NCBI GenBank assembly: GCA_016213845.1
Contig: JACQZN010000080.1
Coordinates: 1-64,000 of the forward strand
DNA from: Candidatus Wallbacteria bacterium
Lineage (GTDB): Bacteria > Muiribacteriota > UBA6191 > JACPRK01
Length of the DNA stretch: 64,000 nt
Direction: 5' to 3'
Shown here: piece by piece, positions 55,041-63,577 of the stretch
How positions within the stretch are numbered: the stretch's first letter is position 1
Layout: the number at the start of each line of letters is the position of its first letter
The notes under the pieces: generated by a model
Told to the model about the DNA's origin: nothing
The model's database searches: none
What the model saw: only the letters and a program-made list of their open reading frames with translations
Program-made: the position numbers and the translations under genes

Positions 55041-57539
55041 ATGAGCGAGGGGCCCTGCCGGGGCCGTCGCTACTCGATGCCGTTGCTGCTGCACATCGTT
55101 GCCCAGAAGGTCGCCCAGGAGCACCGCTTCGAGAGCTTCCCGGTCGTGATCGGCCGCCTGCCGGGCAACCAGATCGTCCTGGCAGACAGCCAGATCTCCC
55201 GCCGCCACGCGCGCCTGGTGAGCGAGCCGGGCGGCGTCCACGTCGAGGACCTCAACAGTACCAATTTCGTTTTCTTGAACGGCAAGCGCGTGATGCGCGC
55301 TCTGGTGACACACGGCGACGTCATCAACGTCGGAGGCGCAGCCGACTTCATCTACCTGGCGCGCCGGGATGACGAACTGGTCGCCCAGAGGCTTGCCAGC
55401 ATGCCGGCCGCGCCCGCCCCGGCCAGCGTTCAGGCCGGCGAGAAGGTAGCCCCTGCGCCGGCCCCGGCCGCGCCCGCCCCGCCTGCTGACCCGCCCGCGC
55501 CCCGGGCACCGACGGCCGAGCCCACTGCCCGCCACCCCGTTCCTCCCCCCGAGCCGGCCGCCCAGATGTTCGCGACCCAGGCCATGCAGCTGCCTCCCCG
55601 CATGCCCTCGGGGCCCCAGACCCGCCCCTCGGTCCAGGCGACCTCTGCGCCCTGTCTGGAGGACTTCCATCAGCTGCAAGCCATGGCGGTGCTGCTCCTC
55701 GGCCCGCAGCAGACCCTGGACGAGGGACTCAAGCGCGTCATCGACGAGGCCGTCGCCGCCCTGCATGCCCGGCGCGGGTTCCTCTTCGTCAAGACCACGC
55801 GAATCGGACAGCCGGACGTCTGGCAGGTCAAGCTCTGCCGGTCCGCGGACGGGCTCGACATCGAGGACGACGAGAAGTCGCTCTTTGCACTCGAATTGAT
55901 CGAGCACGCTGCGGCCACGGAGGAAACGACGCGAAGCGGACTACCTGGGCTGGACGAGCAGATCTTCGGCGCGCGCCCGCTCCCCCGGCCAATGCGCGAG
56001 GCGATCTGCGCCCCGCTGAAGGCTTCCGACTGGGTGCTGGGTGCTCTCTATTGCGACGGCTGCAAGGAAGACCCTGGCCTGCTGCCGCGCGGTCTCTCCA
56101 TCTTCGACAGCTGCGCGCAGTGGGCTGCCGTGGGGCTCGAGAAGCAGAGGCTGGCCGGCCAGCTCGCCGAGCAGCACCAGCGCTTCCTCAAGGCCGCCGA
56201 GGAGCTCAAGACCGTCTCCCGCCGGGCGCGCGAGTACGAGGAAGCGCTCGAAAAGCTTCGCGAGCAGGTCGCCGCGCGGAGCTCCCAGCTGGAGCCCCAA
56301 GCCCCCCGCTCCCTGGGCGGCGTGCCCTCGCCCGGCGACGTCTTCACCTCGTCGGATGAGCTCGAGCTGGCGCTGGACGTGCTTCTTCCCGGTGACAAGT
56401 CGAGGCCCTCCGGTGGCGCCGACGTCCCGAACGCCGACAGCGGGGAGTACGATTTCAGCCTGGATGCCGACGTCCGCCAGGACGGAGCCGAGGACTGGGA
56501 GAACGACGCCCCGGCCGGCCCGCAGGCTCGCGGCGGTAGGCGCCCGCCGCCCCCCCGAGGTCCTGCCTCCCGGGCCGGGATGGGGCCGCCGCGCTCGCAG
56601 TCCGCCCCGGCCCGGCCGGCGAAGCCTCCGCCCTGGGCGCGCTCGCGCCAGCCTCCCCCCGAGGAGCCCGAGCCGGAAGAGCCGGAGTTGCCACCGGCAC
56701 CCCGTGCGGCGCCGCCGCCGCCAACGCCGCCCGGCATCGTGATGGCGTCGCGCGTGACCTCGCATCTTTTCGGCCGAGCTCAGGAGATCGCCCAGCAGTT
56801 CCAGGTTGTGCTGCTGACGGGCGAGCTCGGCACGGGAAAGAAGACTCTGGCCCGGACCATCCACGGCTGGTCGGCGCGTGCCCGGCGGCCGTTCATCCAC
56901 TTCCCGTGCGGCGCCTACCGCGACACGGAATCGGAGCGGCGGCTCTTCGGCTGGGTCGAAGCCAGGACCAGAGGCGGGGGAACACCACAGGCCGGACAGG
57001 TCGAACGCGCCCGCGGGGGTGTGCTCTTCCTGGAGGACGTCGACCTGCTCTCAGGCTCCGCGCAGGCCAGACTGGACCAGCTTCTGGGCTCCGGGAGCTT
57101 CTGCAGGGTCGGTTCCGACGAGGAGCTCGAGGCCGACGTCCTGCTGATCGCCTCGACCACTCGCAACCTGAAAGAGGAAGTCGAGCGTGGAAACTTCGAT
57201 CGGGATCTCTACTACTTCAGGCTGGGAGTAGTGACGCTGAGCCTGCGCCCGCTCTCGGAGCGCCCCGAGGATCTCGCAGACGTTTCGAGAATGTGGCTCG
57301 AGCAGTTCAACAAGCGGTTCAAGCGCAACATCCGCGCAGTCTCCGGGACCGTGATGCAGCTCTTCCACGCCTACCCGTGGCGGGGGAACCTCACGGAGCT
57401 CAGGGCCACCCTGGAGGCTGCCGTGATGAACGGCTCTCACCGCGACATCGAGGTGACCGATCTGCCCGCGGCACTGCAGGAGTACTATCGCCAGTCGCAG
57501 GCGTCGCTCTCCCGCCGCCCGGGTCGAGGCTCGAGCTGA
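55041..57539 (+). CDS. FHA-GAF-AAA+ protein with degenerate sigma-54 activator core
   Basis: 832 residues. FHA domain around 20-110 (VIGRLPGNQIVLADSQISRR, DLNSTNFVFLNG). Pro/Ala linker. GAF-like domain around 195-370. Coiled coil near 372-415. Pro-rich linker. NtrC-type AAA+ domain around 565-815: Walker A GELGTGKKT (594-602), Walker B GGVLFLEDVD (Glu-Asp reversed from the usual Asp-Glu), RPLSERPEDLADV. The GAFTGA loop that contacts sigma-54 is replaced by ARTRGG and there is no HTH, so normal sigma-54 activation is doubtful. Start ATG 55041 has no clear ribosome site; 55077 is possible. Downstream of pilin genes and converging on PilT, it may sense a phosphorylated partner through FHA. Confidence 0.85.
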   Translation: MSEGPCRGRRYSMPLLLHIVAQKVAQEHRFESFPVVIGRLPGNQIVLADSQISRRHARLVSEPGGVHVEDLNSTNFVFLNGKRVMRALVTHGDVINVGGAADFIYLARRDDELVAQRLASMPAAPAPASVQAGEKVAPAPAPAAPAPPADPPAPRAPTAEPTARHPVPPPEPAAQMFATQAMQLPPRMPSGPQTRPSVQATSAPCLEDFHQLQAMAVLLLGPQQTLDEGLKRVIDEAVAALHARRGFLFVKTTRIGQPDVWQVKLCRSADGLDIEDDEKSLFALELIEHAAATEETTRSGLPGLDEQIFGARPLPRPMREAICAPLKASDWVLGALYCDGCKEDPGLLPRGLSIFDSCAQWAAVGLEKQRLAGQLAEQHQRFLKAAEELKTVSRRAREYEEALEKLREQVAARSSQLEPQAPRSLGGVPSPGDVFTSSDELELALDVLLPGDKSRPSGGADVPNADSGEYDFSLDADVRQDGAEDWENDAPAGPQARGGRRPPPPRGPASRAGMGPPRSQSAPARPAKPPPWARSRQPPPEEPEPEEPELPPAPRAAPPPPTPPGIVMASRVTSHLFGRAQEIAQQFQVVLLTGELGTGKKTLARTIHGWSARARRPFIHFPCGAYRDTESERRLFGWVEARTRGGGTPQAGQVERARGGVLFLEDVDLLSGSAQARLDQLLGSGSFCRVGSDEELEADVLLIASTTRNLKEEVERGNFDRDLYYFRLGVVTLSLRPLSERPEDLADVSRMWLEQFNKRFKRNIRAVSGTVMQLFHAYPWRGNLTELRATLEAAVMNGSHRDIEVTDLPAALQEYYRQSQASLSRRPGRGSS

Positions 57540-57561
57540 CGCGTTCGCGGGCCTGCCGCGG

Positions 57562-60500
57562 TCAACTGCGGGTGACCTTGCGAGCAGCGAAGCGCTCGGC
57601 GAACTCCTTCTTCATGACTGCGCGGGCCTGAGCGGTCTCCCAGCTGATGACGCCCTTGACCACCAGGTCGAAGAGGAAGTCGTCGAGCAGCACCATGCCT
57701 TCCTTCTTGCAGCTCACCATCACGTTGGGGATCTGGTGGAGCTTGTTTTCGCGGATCATGTTGCTGATGGCGGGGTTTCGGAACAGGCATTCGAAGGCGG
57801 CGATCCGGCCGGGGCGGTCCTGGCGGGGCAGGAGTGCCTGGCTGACGACGGCCAGGAGCGCCTCGGAGACGCTGCGGCGGACCTGCTCTTGCTGTTCGGG
57901 CGGGAAGACGTTGATGACTCGGTCGACGGTGAGGGCGGCGTTGATGGTGTGGAGGGTGGAGAGGACGAGGTGGCCGGTTTCGGCCGCTGCGATGGCGAGC
58001 TCCATCGTTTCGAGGTCTCGCAGCTCACCGACCATGATGACGTCGGGGTCCTCGCGCAGGGCCGCGCGCAAGGCGCGGGCGAAGCTGGAAGCGTGGGTGG
58101 GGACCTCGCGCTGGATGAACTTGCTGTTGATGGAGCGATGGACGAACTCGATCGGGTCCTCGATCGTGACGATGTGGCAGCTGCGGTTCTCGTTGATGTA
58201 GGCGAGCATCGCGGCCATCGTAGTGGACTTGCCGGACCCGGTGGGTCCAGTGACTAGAATGAGACCGCGTTCCTCGCGGCAGATGGTGCGCAAGAGAGGC
58301 GGGGCTCCGAGCTCGTCGAACGTGGGGATCTTGGACGGGACGACTCGCAGGACAACGCCGGTGCCGTGAAACTCCTGGAAGACGTTGCCGCGGAAGCTGC
58401 CGACGCCGGCCAGCGAGAAGCTGAAGTCGAGGTCCTTCTGGGACTCGAAGGAGGCCCACTTCTCCGGCGTCACGAGCTGGCGGGCGAACCAGCGCGTGTT
58501 GGGCGCCGTGAGCGCCGGGTGGCGCATTCGCTCCATGGCGCCGTGCACGCGCAAGATCGGCGGATACCCGACCGACAGGTGTACGTCCGATGCCTCAAGC
58601 CGTACGGCCTCCTTGAGCAGGTCCTCCAGCGAGAGCGCGAACGGCTCTTCCGGCATGAGGGTGGCCACCGAGCCCGCCGGGACGGTCCGGTCCTCGGCGA
58701 CGCGGACCAGGAGCTTGCTCGCCGCGTCTCGGACCTTCGGATCTCCGTGGCGGGTCATCTCGCGGAGCTTCCGTTCGGCGTCCAGGTCGCCTGCGACGGC
58801 CTGCTTGTACAGCGCACGGATGTTGGCTTTGTCTGCGTCCACGATCGCACCAGGGGACGAGTCCCCGATCCCGTCGGTCTGCATCAACGTGAAAGTCTTG
58901 AACTCGAAGGAGCGTGACGAGAGGCTGGGCATCCCGGCCTCGCCGCTGTCGAACATCCTGTCCAGCCGCTCCAGCATCGCCTCGCCCTCGCGGGTCGATT
59001 CCTTGAACAGGAGCTGGCCGCGGACCGGCGCGTGGTCGAAGTCCTCGGCGCGCGCCGCGACCGTCGGCTGGGGCACGAACACGGAGGCTCCGTCGGCTTT
59101 GAGCCAGGCTGCGAACTCGCCGCCGGCGGCGTGCTTGCGCAACATCTCGAGCACGGGTCGCTGCGCGTCCTTGCGCTCCATGCCGGCCAGGTCGCAGACG
59201 ATGCGACCGAGCGCCCGGGCGCCGCACTGGAAGGTCTCGAAGTACGGTTCCGCGAGCAGCCCTGCGAGAGCGGCGGCGCCCCTGGGGTCCCCGAGCAGGA
59301 ACAGTGTTCGCGCCGCGTGGGCGCGCACCCGGGCGTCGTCGGAGCGAACCAGCGCGGCGACATGCCCCGCCAGGCTTGCGTCTCCCAGCGCAGCCAGTCC
59401 CTCCAGCGCACCCGAAAGCGCCGCCGGCTCTTGTGAGTCCAGGGCTGCCAGGAGTGCGTCCCGCGACTCGGCGGCGCCCGCAGCCGAGGACGCCACGACT
59501 CGCAGCAGGCAGCCCGTGATCTGGGGATCGCGCTCCCGGCCCAGGGCCTCGCGCGCCCGTTCCGTGGTCATGGGGTCGTTCGAATACTCTCGCGCGCGCA
59601 GCATCCGCGAGACCTGAAGGCGCACCTCGGCCGTCTCGTGGCGGAGCATGGAGAGCAGCGCGTCTCGTCCCTCCCGCACCGAACGGTGGTGGAACATCCC
59701 GTGCAGCGCCTGGCCCCGGACGATGTCGCTCTTGTCCTTGTCGATCAGCTTGGCCAGCAACTTGAGAGCCGCCGGATCGTCGAGGTAGCCCAGGCAGTAG
59801 GCCCCTTCGGCGCGGTGCAGCTCAGAGGTCGACGCCAGCATCGCCTTCAGAGATCGGTTCACCGCGTCGCGCTCCGTACCCGCAAGCGCCAGGATCAGGT
59901 TCGAGGCCAGCTTGGCGCTCTCGCTGCCCGCCAGCAGCCCGACGAACTCACGGAATCGCTCCTTCGGGGCCCCCAGCCTGACAAGACCCTCGATCGCCAC
60001 GGCCTTCACGACGTCCGGATTGGTGCTCTTGAGCGCCTCCATGCAGAGCCCGACGGCACCCTCGCTTGCCAGCGCGCCCGCGGCCTTCAGGGCCACCATT
60101 CGCAGGAAGGGATGCTGCGTCTTCTTGTAGGCCGAAGCCACGAGCGGAGTCGCCTCGGCCTTGCGCAGCCGGCCCACCGTGTCGAGCGCATGGACGCGGA
60201 CCCATTCGTCGGCGTCGGAGGCGAGCCGTTCGAGCAGACCGAGCGCTTCCGACGCCGGGCTGTTCTCCAGCGCCACGGCCGCGCCGAGACGAACGGCGGC
60301 GGTCTTGCTCGAGGCCGCACGGGCCAGCAGCTGCGTCGCCTCGGCGGAAGGCCGGTCCCGCAGACCCAGCAGTACGCCTGCGACGGGTGCCATGTCGCCG
60401 ACGCCCCGGGACGCGGCCAGGAGCGGCTGGTCGGCCTGGCGCGATTCCAGCCTGCCAAGCGAGATCGCGGCGAGCGAGGCGACTCCGGGCTGGAGGCTGC

Positions 60501-61002
60501 TCTCCGCCAATAGAGCCACCGCGCGCCCCGATGGGATGCGGCCCAGCGTCAGGACGGCCTCTTCGCGCTTGAGCTGGTTTTCCGCGGCGGGCGCCCGGTA
60601 GAGGCACTCCAGGGCCGGCGCCAGCAGGTGAAGCGACGCGCGATAGACGGTCTCCAGGGGCACCTCGGGGGCAGGTTCTCGCCCCTCGTTGACCGCAGCG
60701 ATCTCGCGGGCCAGGTCTTCCACGCGGATCTGATGGAGTGTCCAGAGGCTCGGCTTGGAGCGCGCGTCCTGGCCGGCTCCCGCTCCCTGCTCTCTATGCC
60801 AGCGTGGCAAGAGCGAGCCCAGCGCCAGGGCGATCTGGTCCTTGACGTCTTCGGAGGCGCGGCCGCGTTCGAGCTCCAGCAGCTCGATGTGCTCCTCGGA
60901 GTCGAAGGTGATCGGCAGCCGCTCCAGCTGGCGCACGATGTAGCGCTGGGCCGGCGGGGGGCTCACCCGGAACGCGCGCAGGAGTTCGTCCTGGGTACGC
61001 AC
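57562..61002 (-). CDS. pilT: HEAT-repeat/PilT fusion: pilus retraction ATPase
   Basis: About 1146 residues. The N-terminal part, to about residue 780, is mostly HEAT-like repeats (SGRAVALLAESSLQPGVASL and AALSGALEGLAALGDASLAG, for example). A complete PilT follows from about 788: LEDLLKEAVRLEASDVHLS, Walker A GPTGSGKST (919-927), Asp box VTIEDPIEF, Walker B DPDVIMVGELRD, His box STLHT, and the C-terminal NPAISNMIREN that corresponds to AIRNLIRE of PilT. All motifs look intact. PilT normally has about 350 residues and no such extension. The start is taken as GTG 61002; the frame opens to 61071. It is transcribed towards the pilin/FHA operon. Confidence 0.9.
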   Translation of the reverse strand: MRTQDELLRAFRVSPPPAQRYIVRQLERLPITFDSEEHIELLELERGRASEDVKDQIALALGSLLPRWHREQGAGAGQDARSKPSLWTLHQIRVEDLAREIAAVNEGREPAPEVPLETVYRASLHLLAPALECLYRAPAAENQLKREEAVLTLGRIPSGRAVALLAESSLQPGVASLAAISLGRLESRQADQPLLAASRGVGDMAPVAGVLLGLRDRPSAEATQLLARAASSKTAAVRLGAAVALENSPASEALGLLERLASDADEWVRVHALDTVGRLRKAEATPLVASAYKKTQHPFLRMVALKAAGALASEGAVGLCMEALKSTNPDVVKAVAIEGLVRLGAPKERFREFVGLLAGSESAKLASNLILALAGTERDAVNRSLKAMLASTSELHRAEGAYCLGYLDDPAALKLLAKLIDKDKSDIVRGQALHGMFHHRSVREGRDALLSMLRHETAEVRLQVSRMLRAREYSNDPMTTERAREALGRERDPQITGCLLRVVASSAAGAAESRDALLAALDSQEPAALSGALEGLAALGDASLAGHVAALVRSDDARVRAHAARTLFLLGDPRGAAALAGLLAEPYFETFQCGARALGRIVCDLAGMERKDAQRPVLEMLRKHAAGGEFAAWLKADGASVFVPQPTVAARAEDFDHAPVRGQLLFKESTREGEAMLERLDRMFDSGEAGMPSLSSRSFEFKTFTLMQTDGIGDSSPGAIVDADKANIRALYKQAVAGDLDAERKLREMTRHGDPKVRDAASKLLVRVAEDRTVPAGSVATLMPEEPFALSLEDLLKEAVRLEASDVHLSVGYPPILRVHGAMERMRHPALTAPNTRWFARQLVTPEKWASFESQKDLDFSFSLAGVGSFRGNVFQEFHGTGVVLRVVPSKIPTFDELGAPPLLRTICREERGLILVTGPTGSGKSTTMAAMLAYINENRSCHIVTIEDPIEFVHRSINSKFIQREVPTHASSFARALRAALREDPDVIMVGELRDLETMELAIAAAETGHLVLSTLHTINAALTVDRVINVFPPEQQEQVRRSVSEALLAVVSQALLPRQDRPGRIAAFECLFRNPAISNMIRENKLHQIPNVMVSCKKEGMVLLDDFLFDLVVKGVISWETAQARAVMKKEFAERFAARKVTRS

Positions 61003-61133
61003 AGCGGGCAGCGTATCACGACCCCTTGGCCCGACGCAGCCGGAAGCGTACCAAAAAACCGAGGCGCCCACCGGAACCGGGGATGAGCCCGGTGCGGGTG
61101 GACGCCTTCGGCGGGTGGGACGGTGGCCTCAGG

Positions 61134-61868
61134 TCAGGCGAGACCGAACTTGTTGCCGTCCTGCTTGACGGCGCCTGAATCGACCACGGCGCTCATTCGC
61201 CGGATCAACTTGTGGTAGTTGACGCCGAGCCGAGCGGCGATCTCGTGGCGGTCGAGCGCGGAGCCGGCTTCGCGCAGGACGTTGAGGATGGCATCGGGGG
61301 AGATCGGCTGGCCGCGGGGAGGCGACTTGCGCGCGACGCCCTTGCTGGCCGTGACGCGCACCTTACCCTCGGGCATGTACGTGCGGGTCTTCTTGTAGAA
61401 GGTGATCCGCTTGTTCGCCTCGAGAGGAGCCAAGGCCTTTCTCATGATATCGGCCTTGACGCCGAAGTGCTTGGCGAGCGAGCGAAGGCCGAGACCCGTG
61501 ACGCGATTCTTGTCGAGCTCGACCAGGATGTCGTGCTCGGCGGGAGCCTTGGGGGCGGGCTTCTTGGCGGGCTTGGACTTGGCGGCCTGCTTGGGCGGCC
61601 GCCCGGGCTTGGCCTTCGCGGCGCGCTTCAGGGCGGGCGCGGCGGCTGCCTTGGCCTTGGTCTTGACCTTGCGCTTGCGCCTGCCATTCGTCTTCGGCGC
61701 GGCAGCCGGCAGCTCCTTGGCGGCGGCGGCGACCCGCGCAGCGGCCTTGCCTGAGCCCAGAGTAAAGGTGTAATCCTTGCGTCCGTCCCGGACGACGATC
61801 CCCCGTTCCAGAAGCAGGGTCAAGAACTCGAAGAAGCTCCCGACCGGCCTTGCATTCAATCCAGCCAT
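61134..61868 (-). CDS. Histone-H1-like DNA-binding protein with winged helices and AT-hook
   Basis: 244 residues. N-terminal helical segment. Then a Lys/Ala/Pro-rich disordered stretch (about 65-112) resembling H1 tails, with an AT-hook-like KPGRPPK. Two winged-helix-like modules follow: around 113-165 (LRSLAKHFGVKADIMRKALA) and around 190-244 (DRHEIAARLGVNYHKLIRRM). AGGAGG precedes ATG 61868. The protein is strongly basic, so a nucleoid-associated or global DNA-binding role is likely. It is not HU, H-NS or Lsr2. A palindrome (61906-61922) between its promoter and start could be its own operator; that is inference. Confidence 0.75.
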   Translation of the reverse strand: MAGLNARPVGSFFEFLTLLLERGIVVRDGRKDYTFTLGSGKAAARVAAAAKELPAAAPKTNGRRKRKVKTKAKAAAAPALKRAAKAKPGRPPKQAAKSKPAKKPAPKAPAEHDILVELDKNRVTGLGLRSLAKHFGVKADIMRKALAPLEANKRITFYKKTRTYMPEGKVRVTASKGVARKSPPRGQPISPDAILNVLREAGSALDRHEIAARLGVNYHKLIRRMSAVVDSGAVKQDGNKFGLA

Positions 61869-61905
61869 GACGCTGGCCTCCTGTGAAAAAGTGACTGACT
61901 ACGAT

Positions 61906-61922
61906 TGCATCGACCTGATGCA
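61906..61922. promoter_or_regulatory. Operator-like inverted repeat
   Basis: TGCATC (61906-61911) and GATGCA (61917-61922) are exact inverted repeats with a 5-base spacer. They lie in the leader of the H1-like gene. The adjoining TGCAAT copies (around 61945-61960) may be related half-sites. Confidence 0.4.
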
Positions 61923-61935
61923 GAGGCCCCGCCAC

Positions 61936-61964
61936 AATGTAATGCAATGAGGGCTGCAATACAA
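61936..61964 (-). promoter_or_regulatory. Possible promoter of the H1-like gene
   Basis: On the - strand TTGTAT (61964-61959), 17-base spacer, TACATT (61941-61936). The predicted start falls just upstream of the palindrome at 61906-61922. The region is notably AT-rich for this genome. Confidence 0.4.
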
Positions 61965-62011
61965 GCCATTTCTAGATTTTTCATAGAATACGCGAATGAG
62001 GTCGTACGATA

Positions 62012-63193
62012 ATGCGCGTCGTGAACGAGCGTAGATTGAGAGTGGTGGTGACGGGAGGCGGTAGCGGGGGGCACGCAAACCCGGCCATGGCGCTGATCGA
62101 AGGATGGCGCGAGCTCGGGGGCGAGCGCGCTCCCGAATTCCACTACATCGGCAGCGCTGCCGGCGTCGAGGCCAAGCTCGCGGCGGCGCGGTCGGTCCGC
62201 TACCATGCGATTGCGACTGGGAAGCTCCGCCGGTACCTTTCACTCCAGAACGTCGCCGACGTCTTCCGGGTCGCGGCCGGCACCATCCAGTCGCTGGCGT
62301 TGCTCAGACGCCTGCGTCCCGACGTCGTCTTCAGCACCGGCGGCTTCGTCTCCGTCCCGGTCGTCATCGCGGCGCGCATCCTGCGCATCCCGATCCTCGC
62401 CCACGAACAGACCGTCGCCGGTGGTCTCGCCAACCGCATCGCCGGCCGCCTGGCCGACCGGGTGGCCGTCAGCTTCCAGTCTTCCGCAAGCTTCTTCCCC
62501 GGCGCCTCCGTCGTCCTGACCGGCATCCCCCTTCGGAAGACTCTGTTCTCTGGCGACGCCGCGCGATTCTACGCGTCGTCGGGCCTCGACCAGTCCTTGC
62601 CGCTCGTCTACATAACCGGCGGCGCCCAGGGCTCCCGCGTCCTGAATGCCGCTGTCGCCGCGTCGCTCGAGGGGCTGCTTTCCTCGGCGTGCGTGGCTCA
62701 CCAGTGCGGCAGCCACCCGAGCTACGACGCCCTTGCAATGATGCGTCAGGGTGCCGCCACGCTGCCCCGCGAACTGGCCCGCCGGTACTACGTCTTCGAC
62801 TACATGGACGGGGGCCTGGGCGACCTGATGGCAGCCGCCACGCTGCTGGTGGGCAGGGCCGGCGCAGGCACCGTCTGCGAGGCGATGGCGCTCGAGAAAC
62901 CAGCAATCCTCGTCCCCCTGGCTACCTCAGCCGGGGACGAGCAGCGAAAGAACGCCCGACTGCTCTCCGACGCCGGTCAGGCCGTGGTGATCGAGGAAAG
63001 CGACCTCGACGGCCCGCGCCTTCTCGCCGCCGTCGGCCAGATCCTCTCGGAGCCCGCTCGACTGCAGTCGATGCACCGGGCCGCCCGCGGCCTCTTCATC
63101 CCCGGCGCCGTCGAGCGTCTCGTCAGTGAGCTGGAATCCCTTGCGGCTTCGCGCTTCTCTGGCCAGCCTGGCTCCAAGGGTCCGCATCACTGA
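62012..63193 (+). CDS. murG: MurG-family N-acetylglucosaminyltransferase
   Basis: 393 residues of GT-B fold. MurG adds GlcNAc to lipid I, giving lipid II at the inner membrane. Motifs: VVVTGGGSGGHANPAMALIE, FSTGGFVSVPVVIAA, HEQTVAGGLANRIAGR (usually HEQNxxPGxANR) and TGGAQGSRVLNA, with AGAGTVCEAMALEKPAI in the C-lobe. It is isolated from any mur or fts gene, so it may be either the sole MurG moved out of the dcw cluster or a second, specialised copy. It is divergent from the H1-like gene. ATG 62012 lacks a strong ribosome site and GTG 62021 is an alternative. Confidence 0.85.
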   Translation: MRVVNERRLRVVVTGGGSGGHANPAMALIEGWRELGGERAPEFHYIGSAAGVEAKLAAARSVRYHAIATGKLRRYLSLQNVADVFRVAAGTIQSLALLRRLRPDVVFSTGGFVSVPVVIAARILRIPILAHEQTVAGGLANRIAGRLADRVAVSFQSSASFFPGASVVLTGIPLRKTLFSGDAARFYASSGLDQSLPLVYITGGAQGSRVLNAAVAASLEGLLSSACVAHQCGSHPSYDALAMMRQGAATLPRELARRYYVFDYMDGGLGDLMAAATLLVGRAGAGTVCEAMALEKPAILVPLATSAGDEQRKNARLLSDAGQAVVIEESDLDGPRLLAAVGQILSEPARLQSMHRAARGLFIPGAVERLVSELESLAASRFSGQPGSKGPHH

Positions 63194-63418
63194 TACGGCG
63201 CTGCCGGCCACCCAGACCCCCGCCCGCACTCCGCCGCCGAACCCGAGAGCCTCGACCGCTTCCTCCATCGCATCGAAGACCAGATCCACCGGCGTCGGCC
63301 TCACCAGCGACAGCGCCGAGCCGTCCGTCCACTGGCCGCCGGCGATCAGGTTCGCGCTCACCACGAACACCTTCACCAGCAGCCAGGCCCGGTCGCATCT
63401 TTTGAAGAGCTCGCCCAT
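62927..63418 (-). CDS. Possible small protein overlapping the murG 3' end
   Basis: A 163-codon frame opens at 63418 on the - strand. The first 75 or so codons, which lie outside murG (63194-63418), have very high GC at third positions and a protein-like sequence (MGELFKRCDRAWLLVKVFVV, VDLVFDAMEEAVEALGFGGG). The remainder is antisense to murG. Either a real gene overlaps murG tail to tail by about 267 bases, or a frameshift or early stop has been missed near 63190. No family recognised. The neighbouring stretch 63419-63577 shows no gene. Confidence 0.4.
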   Translation of the reverse strand: MGELFKRCDRAWLLVKVFVVSANLIAGGQWTDGSALSLVRPTPVDLVFDAMEEAVEALGFGGGVRAGVWVAGSAVSVMRTLGARLAREARSRKGFQLTDETLDGAGDEEAAGGPVHRLQSSGLREDLADGGEKARAVEVAFLDHHGLTGVGEQSGVLSLLVPG

Positions 63419-63577
63419 CGCCCCAGGTCAAAGCAGCCGCCGTGCCAGGCGCCGGCAACCCAGCAACGATGCGCACTCGCCAGGGTCGCTCCCCCAGGCT
63501 GCGCCCGCTTGCTGTCACGCCTCGTCCCCGGACGTAACGAATCGTTGCAGCGGCGATGACGTCCCGGGGCCCCGGGT

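Noticed and set aside
61076-61093. ACCGGG/CCCGGT hairpin as a terminator of the H1-like gene
   Set aside because: The stem is 6 bp and the nearest T run on the - strand lies about 18 bases further on, so it is not a standard terminator.
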